The notes under the pieces were generated by a model. It was not told the origin of the DNA, did not search any database, and saw only the letters and a list, made by a program, of their open reading frames with translations. Positions 1 through 6,993 of a stretch of 7,987 nt of DNA are shown here, piece by piece. Location: positions 339-8,325 of the forward strand of contig DOQE01000100.1 of NCBI GenBank assembly GCA_003512585.1, given 5' to 3'. Both the position numbers and the translations under genes were made by a program. This DNA comes from Bacillota bacterium. GTDB lineage: Bacteria; Bacillota_I; Bacilli_A; RFN20; CAG-826. Positions within the stretch are counted from its first letter, which is position 1, and each line of letters begins with the position of its first letter.

Positions 1-2
1 TA

Positions 3-3000
3 GTGTCTGCTTTTGAGGAAGTAATTATTGGTGGGGTTGCTTTAGCGATGTTACTAACCCCATTCACTGGCATTGTTAACGCTTTAACAAATAATGCCAA
101 ACTTGAAAAGGATGAAGCAGAAAAAAACGAGACGACCCAGCTTGCTTATGCTGCTATTGAATCTTATAAAAACAGTATTTTTTCTAATGTTTTCTTTTCT
201 TGGTCTGTCAAGGATGGTGAAAATACATTAGATACAAAATTGCTTTCCTTTTTGACTTCTTCTGAAGCAGGGGATGTAAAAGTTGATGTAGCCTCCCAAG
301 TAGGGGAAGTAGCTACGGTTGCTTCTTATGTAATCAATTCTGGTTTGCTCTCGGCTTTTGGAGGAAAAGAACTTTCCTGGAGGCTATTATTAGGTGGACA
401 AGCCATACCTTCCTTATTAAGTTCCATTTCCGATATGGAAATAATTAAAATTGCTTTACCGGTTGCTCTTTCTATTGCCTTAAATATGGGGCAATTAAAG
501 GATACGTTAGGTGAAGATACCGTTAATTATTTATCTTCTTCTAATGTGGATTGGAGTAATGAATTAAAGAATTTATCTAATATTTATATAAAGTTAATCG
601 ACGCCGACTTTTTTAATGTATTAATCGATGAAGAAACAAAGACCCCTGTTTTCGACCTTTCTTATATCTTTGATATTTTCGAAGAAGAAAAGAATCAAAA
701 AGCCATGCATGAAATGTTTACTCTAGCCGATAATGAAATCGTTAATCATGTTTTGGCGGGTTTAGTTTATACCATGTCTAGCAAAGAAGAAAAAGACGAC
801 GATCCACAAACCCTTCAATTGATTGACTTTTTGCCAAAAGAAAAAAATGGCGAATTAAATTATTCTTCTCTTTCTTCTTTTTCTTGGTTTAATGAATTAA
901 GAATAATTTACGATTCTTTCTATTCACTAGTTCAAATTGATCGCGAACAGATGAAATATGTATTCGATGGATTCGATAAACGAATTGAACTTGGCGGGCT
1001 TAATGCGAAAAAGAATGCCGAGGCTAACTCTTCTAGTTCAGCCGATAACATCATTAATGAAGAAGTAAAGAATAGGTTTGTTTCTTTCATAGCGGAACAT
1101 CCAAACGAAATAGCAACCCCTCTTGTCGGTGATTTAAATAATATTGATGAAAATGGTTTATCTAAAGGCGAGACTAAGTGTCTATTTGACTCTGAATTAT
1201 TAAAGAACGCCCTTCCTGAATTGTTGCCTTTTATTCAAGCTAGTATCGATCCGAATAAGGAAAATTTCAATTTAGATGAGGCGAATAAAGATTTGGTTAA
1301 TAATGGGAACATTAGAAAAAATTTCAAAAAGGAATTTGACTCCATCATTAATGTTCTAGGCGATATAGCTTCTAATGAAGAAGGCAAAGCCTTTATTAAA
1401 GATGTAAAGGATATGCCAGGTTTCAATTTTGATCCTGATGGAAATTTATATTCGATTAATGAGAATTTAATCGATGCCATTTGCAAGGGCGTAAGAAATA
1501 TAAATGATTCAAAGATATTTCAAGTAATCATTCCTTCTTATATTAAAAACAGTCTTGATGAAAACCAGGCTATCAAGGAATTCTTACCAGAAGGGTTTGA
1601 TTTTGAATTAGGAAGCGAGCTTGGAAGCGAATTGGCTTATTTATTATCACTTGTTAAAAAATGCCCTAATTTGATTAGAAACATTTCAAATTCGAAGGGC
1701 GGTTCAATAAATATTGACCAAATGCTTAATTTGGTTGAGGAAAATGGAAATGAATTAGTAGAAATAATTGATACTGTATGCAATTCAAAGATACTAAACC
1801 CCGGATTAAGCGATGAAAACGTTGCTTCTTTGTTTAACAAATTAGGTAGTTTCATTTCTTCTGATTCAAATATTTTTGGTTCTGAAGATATTAATAATGT
1901 TAGGGAAATAGGCCAAGGAGCATTAAGAAAAGAAATAGAAAATTTAATAGACGTCTTCTCTAAAATTGCTTCTAGTGGCGTAGCTGATTCCCTATCATCC
2001 TTAAATGAATCTTCTACTAGCGAATCCATAAAAGTGTTGTCTTCTTTAAACGTTAAAGAAGTCTTTGAATCGATAGACAATTCTATCTTTATGAAAAAAC
2101 TTGCCGCGTCTGCTTTTGATGGATATTTAACTCCAATAATCGGTGGGGCGGAGTTAGGATTAGAAAACATTAGTTTTAAAAATGTAAAGGATTGGAAAAA
2201 GGAAGGAGAAGGGCTTCAAGCTATTATAGATTTGGCAACCAAAGGAGTTGACTTAAGCAACGTTGATTTCTTTTCCAATGGTGATTTATTATCGACCTTA
2301 TTGGCAAAATTAGCCGAATCGGAAATGTTTGTCGATAAAGAAAGTGGCGACTATTTATTCCCTGAATACCTTTATAAAAAATTAGTTAAGTCACTAGATA
2401 TATCCTCTTTGTCTTATTTTGCCGATAAAGACGTGGATTTGACGTTAGTAAATAGTTTTGAAGATAAACTTGGCGTCACAACTTTATTAAGAAAAGATAT
2501 GCTTTCTAGGGAAGGAGAAGACGCCACTTCATTTAGGAATAGGTGGATTAATGAAAATGATGGGGAAATATCTAAATTGGGTGATATATTGTCTTCTATA
2601 TCTTCTATCGGCGGTTTGGATGGCCTTACTAATTTATCTTCTTCTTCAATTAATAAAATTGGTGGAGTTTTAGATAAGGTAGCTAAGTCATCATCTTTTG
2701 GTAGAGTTCTTATTTATAATGGATTAAAAGAGGCATTTGCAAATATTCCGGAATCATCATTCATTGATTTTAAAAAAGCCAATTTTAACTATTTCCTTTT
2801 TGATGAAAACGCGCCATATGCCGGACATGAATACGAAGCATCCGATGAAATTAGTTTAGTCGTTGAGATAATATCTTTATTTTATGATGATACGTATGGC
2901 ATTGTTAATAATTCCGCGGTAGATGTCTCCCAATTGGATATTGAATCAATTTCCATCGATTTCTTCTTAAAGCCTATTTTGCTATGCATGAAAGATTCTA

Positions 3001-6000
3001 AATTATTCGGCATAACCGATACTAATTTTGTTAATAGTCTTAATCCTGTTGCTTCAAAAGAAGAAGGACGTGGTACTGTTTTTGGGGACTTAGTATGCAC
3101 TCTAGTCAAAAAATCAAAGATGTATGATTACTTTGACATAGAAAGCAAGATTGATAGCAAACTAAATAATTATACAAATAAAACAATTATTGATTTAGTT
3201 AACGATACTAGCGATTGGGATAAGGAAATAGATAACATTTGCAATGTTCTTTCTCTTGTTAAGGATTCCCCATTGCTAGATAAGGACCCATCTACCGGTG
3301 AAGCTAGCATCAATTTCGATATTTTACAAAATCCAGCCTCTTTCTTTGGCGATGATGAGACTTTAAAAGAAATTAAAAAGAATTCTTTAAAAGAACTTTT
3401 ATATAGCGTTAGCGATTCGTCTCTTTTCGGCAAGGCCGTGCCTGCAAGAATTGAGAAAATGCTTTTTTCTAATCCTGAGCATAGCAACATAAACCATGTC
3501 GTTGGCGGAGAAGGTTGGTATAACGGTTTTGTCTGGGCTGCCGATCCTTATTTTACAAAACAAGGCGATGATTATTCTCCTTATAGCCATGATGAAATAG
3601 ACCATTTAATAGATATGCTTTATTACCTTTCTTATAGTGCCGATTTATCGACATCCAATTTGAATACAATTGACCCAATTAATGTCACGAAGGCTCTTGA
3701 TTCAATGATGAGAAGCGGGATTTTTAATTCTAAGGCAGCAGATGATAGCAATTTAGATATAGCTGGCATGACTTCTTTCCAAATAATGATGAAAACGATT
3801 ATTGGCGCGGATGCTTTTAATGAATATTTTTATAATGCAAGCAATCCAGATGATGCTAATGCAACCTTGGTTGGCTATTATAACGATGCGTCAAGCAAAG
3901 CAAAATATTTTGCGAAAAAGTATTTTAAAGGCAACTATCTAAATAAAGCGGAGATGGACAATCAATCCTTATATTTGCTTAATTCTTCTTATTCGCTAGA
4001 AACTTTTTACACTTCTTTAAAAAGAAAGGCCTTGGCTTGCTTGATTGATTCTAACGGGGCAAACATTAACTTCGATGACCTTGACGAGAATTCCTTATCG
4101 CTTCTATTCCATACTTTTGACAATTGTATTTTCTATGAAGACATAGTTCCAAATTGCTTAGATGTGCTTTTAGCTAAATCAAGTTATAAAATCGATGGAA
4201 TAGATTTAAAAAAAGCCAATTGCTTTATTAAATATTTGGACGGTTATGACAAGAGTAGATGGTCTAATGAACTTGATTTGGTTTCTTCTTTGATTGTCAT
4301 GATTAGAGATAATAAAAACATACTAGACGCCTCTACTAAACAACTAAATAACATTGATCCTCTCTTGCTTAGATCTATTTTAGTAGATATGTCGGAATCA
4401 GATGTCTTCCATTATGAAGGGAGGGCTGTTTCGTCTAAAACGAATTTAGATATTACGACCAATATTGAAAATGGCGAACTTGTCTTTAACGATTTAACTG
4501 TTTTTGAGCAATTAATGTATAAGATTTATAAAGTAAGCGGCTTAGCTAAAAAAGCCTTTTCCATCTCTACTGATCCTTACGAAATAAATAATCCTAATGG
4601 TGATTTAGTTAAATTGCATAGTCGCATTAAAAGCTTTTCTAGTTTAGGCGGTCTAAATAATGGAGACTGGCATAAGGAAATTTCTCATCTTACTTACGGC
4701 TATGATAAGGCAAAGCAAGAAGATTATGGCTTAATTTATGATTGGCCAAGCAACGGTTTGCTTAGCGGTGGCACGCTTGATGTAAGCGAAGAAAGCATAA
4801 AGAAGATGTCTCCTGCTAACTTAAGCAAGCTATTTAGGGATATGAATTATCTAGATGTTACTAAGGATGCTTTAAGCAATGTCGTTTCTTCCCTTCTTAC
4901 TTCTGGGGTAGGTTTGTCTAGATATTCAACGGTTGAATTATCTTATTCCTCGGGAAATAACATGGATTTCTCTTCTTATTTTAAGGAAGAAGCATCCCCA
5001 TCTATTAGTAAGATAACTTTTAAAGCCGATTCTAAAGATTTTGCTATTAATTATGTTAATGATTCTAATTCGACTCTAAATGACTTCTTGAATAATGATA
5101 CTTATGTAAGTTTTGACGGTACTTATTATTCGATAAATACCAAGGATTTGAGAACCCCTTTTAAAATAAGCGGTTGTAATTTTAGCGAAGTTAAATTTAG
5201 CCTTGATACAGCTTCTTATACCTTGTCTCAAACTCAATTGAAAGAAAATGATATCGATGCTTTATATTTACTTTTGGATAGTTTATATGACAATACCAAA
5301 AAGGAATATTTCGACTTTTCCAAAACAATTGATGAAGGTGGCGTTTCTAGGACGGTTGATTTCCGCGACTTTATTGGTGAAGGACATTCCACATCGGGGC
5401 TATTGAACTTGCTTGAATATTCAAATTTATATAAAAACCATTTCGAATATGATGGGTCAAACAATTTGAATCTAGTTAATGGCTCCGGGTTTGAGAGTAG
5501 GGCTCTTACTTTCTTCAATATACTTAATGTAACAGAGAGTTTCTCTTCTACTTATGCACAAGCTTCAATTGCTTCTAATTTTGCTGGGGATGATTATACT
5601 TCTAAACTTAATGTGATTACTTCTATTTGGGATAACGGCATTATTGTTAACGATGAAGCCGATTGGTTTGATAAACAAATTTTCTCTAGTGGCTATTTAG
5701 AAGCTTACATGAATTATTCTTCTTCTAGTTTGCATAATTTTGCTTTGGCTAATGCATTGCTAGGGCAAACAATGTCGACCAAAGAAAAGAATATTGATTT
5801 AGAAAGTTATCTTGCGACGACGAATAGTGTTTTTGGAAAAGAAATTCTTTCGGGACAATTAAATAAGCTAATGGATTTAAATATAGCTTATATTAAAGAT
5901 CCTTCTTTTAATTCGCTTTCTTATCCAAGCGTTTCAAGAAATAACTACATCGATTCGTTGCTTATTAATGTTGATTTTAAATCTAATGATTATGTTAATT

Positions 6001-6308
6001 TGGGCAATGATTATATAAACCAAATCAAATCTATGATGTCTTTGATTCACCATATTTCCTTAGGCGATTATGAAAGTGCAAAAAATCTTCTTAACGGATT
6101 TGATTCATATGAAGATAAATCGATTTTAGATAAAGTATATTTGGGATCTATTTATGACTTATTGGTTGCTAAGTCAAAATTCGCATTCAAAAAGAATGAC
6201 TTTGTTTATGTTAATAATAAGGATGGTGGGTTTAAAAATTTCTTGAATTCGATTGACTCTAACCCAAATTCTTATTTCTCTTATTCAAATGTCGCAAGTC
6301 TTTTATGA
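3..6308 (+). CDS. Giant repeat-containing protein of unknown function, probably 5'-partial, possibly exported
   Basis: The frame is open from the left edge to a TGA stop, giving at least 2101 residues. The first full codon is GTG, but there is no room to see a ribosome binding site and the frame may continue upstream, so this is treated as a partial gene. Residues 7-28 form a hydrophobic stretch (a membrane helix or the core of a signal peptide). The rest is hydrophilic, acidic, rich in Ser, Asn, Asp and Leu, and mostly helix-like. From about residue 144 to 1620 two motifs alternate: an acidic helix start of the form W-x-x-E-[IL], and D-S-x-[IL]-F, often followed by a Pro. Residues 1642-1746 look beta-rich. 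The C-terminus ends in ordinary soluble sequence, with no LPXTG-like motif or terminal membrane helix. No catalytic motif, nucleotide-binding loop or known binding fold was recognised. A giant secreted or surface-displayed helical repeat protein is the best inference; a cytoplasmic scaffold is possible. The stop overlaps the next gene's start. Confidence 0.9.
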   Translation: MSAFEEVIIGGVALAMLLTPFTGIVNALTNNAKLEKDEAEKNETTQLAYAAIESYKNSIFSNVFFSWSVKDGENTLDTKLLSFLTSSEAGDVKVDVASQVGEVATVASYVINSGLLSAFGGKELSWRLLLGGQAIPSLLSSISDMEIIKIALPVALSIALNMGQLKDTLGEDTVNYLSSSNVDWSNELKNLSNIYIKLIDADFFNVLIDEETKTPVFDLSYIFDIFEEEKNQKAMHEMFTLADNEIVNHVLAGLVYTMSSKEEKDDDPQTLQLIDFLPKEKNGELNYSSLSSFSWFNELRIIYDSFYSLVQIDREQMKYVFDGFDKRIELGGLNAKKNAEANSSSSADNIINEEVKNRFVSFIAEHPNEIATPLVGDLNNIDENGLSKGETKCLFDSELLKNALPELLPFIQASIDPNKENFNLDEANKDLVNNGNIRKNFKKEFDSIINVLGDIASNEEGKAFIKDVKDMPGFNFDPDGNLYSINENLIDAICKGVRNINDSKIFQVIIPSYIKNSLDENQAIKEFLPEGFDFELGSELGSELAYLLSLVKKCPNLIRNISNSKGGSINIDQMLNLVEENGNELVEIIDTVCNSKILNPGLSDENVASLFNKLGSFISSDSNIFGSEDINNVREIGQGALRKEIENLIDVFSKIASSGVADSLSSLNESSTSESIKVLSSLNVKEVFESIDNSIFMKKLAASAFDGYLTPIIGGAELGLENISFKNVKDWKKEGEGLQAIIDLATKGVDLSNVDFFSNGDLLSTLLAKLAESEMFVDKESGDYLFPEYLYKKLVKSLDISSLSYFADKDVDLTLVNSFEDKLGVTTLLRKDMLSREGEDATSFRNRWINENDGEISKLGDILSSISSIGGLDGLTNLSSSSINKIGGVLDKVAKSSSFGRVLIYNGLKEAFANIPESSFIDFKKANFNYFLFDENAPYAGHEYEASDEISLVVEIISLFYDDTYGIVNNSAVDVSQLDIESISIDFFLKPILLCMKDSKLFGITDTNFVNSLNPVASKEEGRGTVFGDLVCTLVKKSKMYDYFDIESKIDSKLNNYTNKTIIDLVNDTSDWDKEIDNICNVLSLVKDSPLLDKDPSTGEASINFDILQNPASFFGDDETLKEIKKNSLKELLYSVSDSSLFGKAVPARIEKMLFSNPEHSNINHVVGGEGWYNGFVWAADPYFTKQGDDYSPYSHDEIDHLIDMLYYLSYSADLSTSNLNTIDPINVTKALDSMMRSGIFNSKAADDSNLDIAGMTSFQIMMKTIIGADAFNEYFYNASNPDDANATLVGYYNDASSKAKYFAKKYFKGNYLNKAEMDNQSLYLLNSSYSLETFYTSLKRKALACLIDSNGANINFDDLDENSLSLLFHTFDNCIFYEDIVPNCLDVLLAKSSYKIDGIDLKKANCFIKYLDGYDKSRWSNELDLVSSLIVMIRDNKNILDASTKQLNNIDPLLLRSILVDMSESDVFHYEGRAVSSKTNLDITTNIENGELVFNDLTVFEQLMYKIYKVSGLAKKAFSISTDPYEINNPNGDLVKLHSRIKSFSSLGGLNNGDWHKEISHLTYGYDKAKQEDYGLIYDWPSNGLLSGGTLDVSEESIKKMSPANLSKLFRDMNYLDVTKDALSNVVSSLLTSGVGLSRYSTVELSYSSGNNMDFSSYFKEEASPSISKITFKADSKDFAINYVNDSNSTLNDFLNNDTYVSFDGTYYSINTKDLRTPFKISGCNFSEVKFSLDTASYTLSQTQLKENDIDALYLLLDSLYDNTKKEYFDFSKTIDEGGVSRTVDFRDFIGEGHSTSGLLNLLEYSNLYKNHFEYDGSNNLNLVNGSGFESRALTFFNILNVTESFSSTYAQASIASNFAGDDYTSKLNVITSIWDNGIIVNDEADWFDKQIFSSGYLEAYMNYSSSSLHNFALANALLGQTMSTKEKNIDLESYLATTNSVFGKEILSGQLNKLMDLNIAYIKDPSFNSLSYPSVSRNNYIDSLLINVDFKSNDYVNLGNDYINQIKSMMSLIHHISLGDYESAKNLLNGFDSYEDKSILDKVYLGSIYDLLVAKSKFAFKKNDFVYVNNKDGGFKNFLNSIDSNPNSYFSYSNVASLL
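21..86 (+). other. Hydrophobic segment: membrane helix or signal-peptide core of the giant protein
   Basis: Residues 7-28 of the giant frame (VIIGGVALAMLLTPFTGIVN and the next two residues) are nearly all apolar. They are followed at once by a charged Lys/Glu/Asp stretch (residues 33-42). The visible flank before it carries two Glu (5 and 6) and no Lys or Arg. A classical signal peptide would therefore need its positive n-region in codons upstream of the window. The sequence I-V-N-A (24-27) could serve as a signal-peptidase-like site, but an uncleaved anchor fits equally well. No other stretch of the protein is as convincingly membrane-spanning; residues 147-160 are apolar but more amphipathic. 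Confidence 0.5.
432..4875 (+). repeat. Divergent tandem protein repeat array, about 12-13 units of ~114 residues
   Basis: Two motifs alternate inside the giant protein. Motif A is [WFL]-x-x-E-[ILF]-x-x-[LI]-x(2-3)-[ILVF]. Its conserved Glu lies at residues 187, 298, 444, 543, 644, 734, 855, 949, 1075, 1198, 1423 and 1559. Six of these have Trp three residues earlier (W184, W295, W731, W1072, W1420, W1556). Motif B is [DEKR]-[SN]-x-[ILMVS]-F, often with Pro 4-5 residues later. Its Ser/Asn lies at 244, 397, 503, 595, 694, 773, 896, 999, 1139, 1238, 1374 and 1466, with a weaker match at 145. B usually follows A by 39-64 residues. One A copy is missing near 1310, exactly where a 225-residue gap (twice the period) falls. 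The repeat is visible only at the protein level; the DNA copies have diverged too far to align by eye. I infer an array of helical modules, possibly a solenoid. The family is not recognised. Confidence 0.65.
4926..5237 (+). other. Beta-rich block within the giant protein
   Basis: Residues about 1642-1745 differ from the helical modules around them. They show short runs alternating polar and apolar residues (for example V-E-L-S-Y, S-K-I-T-F-K-A, F-A-I-N-Y-V, Y-V-S-F-D-G-T-Y-Y-S-I and V-K-F-S-L-D) separated by Asn/Asp/Gly/Ser turns. This pattern suggests a beta-sandwich or similar fold inserted after the last clear A motif (Glu 1559). No ligand-binding or catalytic signature was recognised. The limits are approximate and set by eye. 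Confidence 0.45.
6305..6308 (+). promoter_or_regulatory. ATGA stop/start overlap (translational coupling junction)
   Basis: The TGA stop of the giant frame (6306-6308) lies inside the ATGA that begins the YigZ-family gene. The bases just upstream contain no AGGAGG-like sequence, so re-initiation by ribosomes finishing the giant protein is the likely way the second gene is translated. Re-initiation is an inference; the overlap itself is seen directly. Confidence 0.75.
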
Positions 6309-6901
6309 GTCTATTTTTAAAGGAAACATCTTTTGGGGAATCTAGTTGTTTAGGCTCTATTTTTAAGTGTTACTTGTTTCCTATTTCTTCTATTGCGGAA
6401 TTTAATGAGGCTATAGAAAAAATAAAGAAAGAAAATCATAAGGCTAGGCATATACCTTATTCTTATATACTTAAGGAAAGTGGCAAATGTTCAGATGATG
6501 GGGAACCTAGCTTGAGCGCTGGGAAGCCTACTTTAGATTTTTTGAATTCCAAATCTTTAAAGGATTGCGCTTGTGTCATTGCTAGATATTATGGTGGGAA
6601 AGATTTAGGCGTGGGCAGGCTAAGGAATTATTTTTTGTATTCATTGGAAGATGCATTCAATAAAGCAAAATTTATTGAAAAGAAGTTGTTTTATTTTCTT
6701 AAAATATCTACTGATTACGAAACTTATTCTATTATTTCTAGATTAGCAAAAAGCTCTAAATTTCTAATTAAGAATCAAGATTATTCTTTTGATGTTACTT
6801 TTTCTTTATATGGAGAAAAAGAAGAGATTAACGATTTCCTTCTTTTGAATCGATTCAAATTTAAAAAAATCAAAGAAGGGGAAGAATACATTGAAATATA
6901 A
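6305..6901 (+). CDS. yigZ: YigZ/IMPACT-family protein (UPF0029 domain plus DUF1949-like domain)
   Basis: A complete 198-residue protein, close to the usual ~200 residues of bacterial YigZ proteins. The N-terminal IMPACT/UPF0029 domain (about 1-120) carries the family signatures: K-A-R-H at 46-49, S-D-D-G-E-P-S at 63-69, A-G-K-P at 72-75, and A-R-Y-Y-G-G-K-D-L-G at 93-102. The C-terminal part (about 128-198) has the size and alternating pattern of the small ferredoxin-like DUF1949 domain. The family is related to eukaryotic IMPACT/Yih1, which regulates Gcn2 in translational control; bacterial members are thought to bind nucleic acid or ribosomes, but their role is not settled. The usual G-x-G-G-L-V-R-A-Y is here G-V-G-R-L-R-N-Y, a modest departure. 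The ATG at 6305 shares four bases (ATGA) with the preceding stop, and no Shine-Dalgarno is visible before it, so translation is probably coupled to the giant gene. The start fits the family N-terminus well. Confidence 0.93.
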   Translation: MSLFLKETSFGESSCLGSIFKCYLFPISSIAEFNEAIEKIKKENHKARHIPYSYILKESGKCSDDGEPSLSAGKPTLDFLNSKSLKDCACVIARYYGGKDLGVGRLRNYFLYSLEDAFNKAKFIEKKLFYFLKISTDYETYSIISRLAKSSKFLIKNQDYSFDVTFSLYGEKEEINDFLLLNRFKFKKIKEGEEYIEI

Positions 6902-6969
6902 TATCTATTTCTAGTAAAAAGGAATTTTTTCATTATCGATATTTAACCTTCTTTTAAAAAGGGTAAAAT
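6897..6969 (+). promoter_or_regulatory. Weak promoter candidates before the aminopeptidase gene
   Basis: The short intergenic region offers two possible sigma-70/SigA-type -10 boxes. TATAAT at 6897-6902 is a perfect hexamer but overlaps the yigZ stop and has no recognisable -35 about 17 bases upstream. TAAAAT at 6964-6969 has TTAACC (6943-6948, four of six matches to TTGACA) upstream, but with a 15-base spacer, shorter than ideal. In DNA this AT-rich such matches arise easily by chance. The aminopeptidase gene could equally be read from an upstream transcript. Confidence 0.25.
6942..6967. repeat. Imperfect inverted repeat in the yigZ-pepP spacer
   Basis: Arms 6942-6952 and 6957-6967 pair around a 4-base loop, with nine matched positions of eleven (mismatches at 6946/6963 and 6951/6958). 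No T-run follows, so it is a poor intrinsic terminator. It overlaps the weaker promoter candidate, so an operator or mRNA hairpin is conceivable. Chance is a serious alternative given the A/T bias. Confidence 0.25.
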
Positions 6970-6981
6970 TAAGTTAGGAAT

Positions 6982-6986
6982 AGAGG
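6982..6986 (+). promoter_or_regulatory. Ribosome binding site of the aminopeptidase gene
   Basis: AGAGG lies seven bases before the ATG at 6994, a normal Shine-Dalgarno position and spacing for a low-G+C Gram-positive. It fixes the start codon of the downstream gene and contrasts with the absence of such a site before the yigZ gene. Confidence 0.7.
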
Positions 6987-6993
6987 TTTTTGT

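Noticed and set aside
3..5. GTG at the left edge as the true start of the giant gene
   Set aside because: Upstream bases are missing, so no ribosome binding site can be judged. The residues before the hydrophobic segment are acidic, unlike a complete signal peptide, so an upstream start is at least as likely.
1637..2170. A 177-codon open frame on the minus strand, plus shorter antisense frames at 1235-1486, 2882-3109, 3170-3490 and 5234-5518
   Set aside because: All lie fully inside the long + strand gene. They have the Ser/Phe/Leu-rich composition expected from the complement of its codons, and show no recognisable domain.
3399..3605. A 68-codon minus-strand frame
   Set aside because: It is embedded antisense to the giant gene, with no family resemblance, and is best explained as a chance open frame.
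3..6308. Mycoplasma-type genetic code (TGA as Trp)
   Set aside because: The 2101-codon frame uses TGG for every Trp and has no internal TGA; TGA serves as its stop at a sensible gene boundary.
6916..6930. A-run and T-run (A5-GGAA-T6) after yigZ as an intrinsic terminator
   Set aside because: The stem would be only A-T pairs, too weak for a rho-independent terminator.
6902..6993. Small gene, riboswitch or tRNA in the only intergenic spacer
   Set aside because: Ninety-two bases with no cloverleaf, no conserved riboswitch core that I recognise, and no initiated frame apart from the downstream gene.
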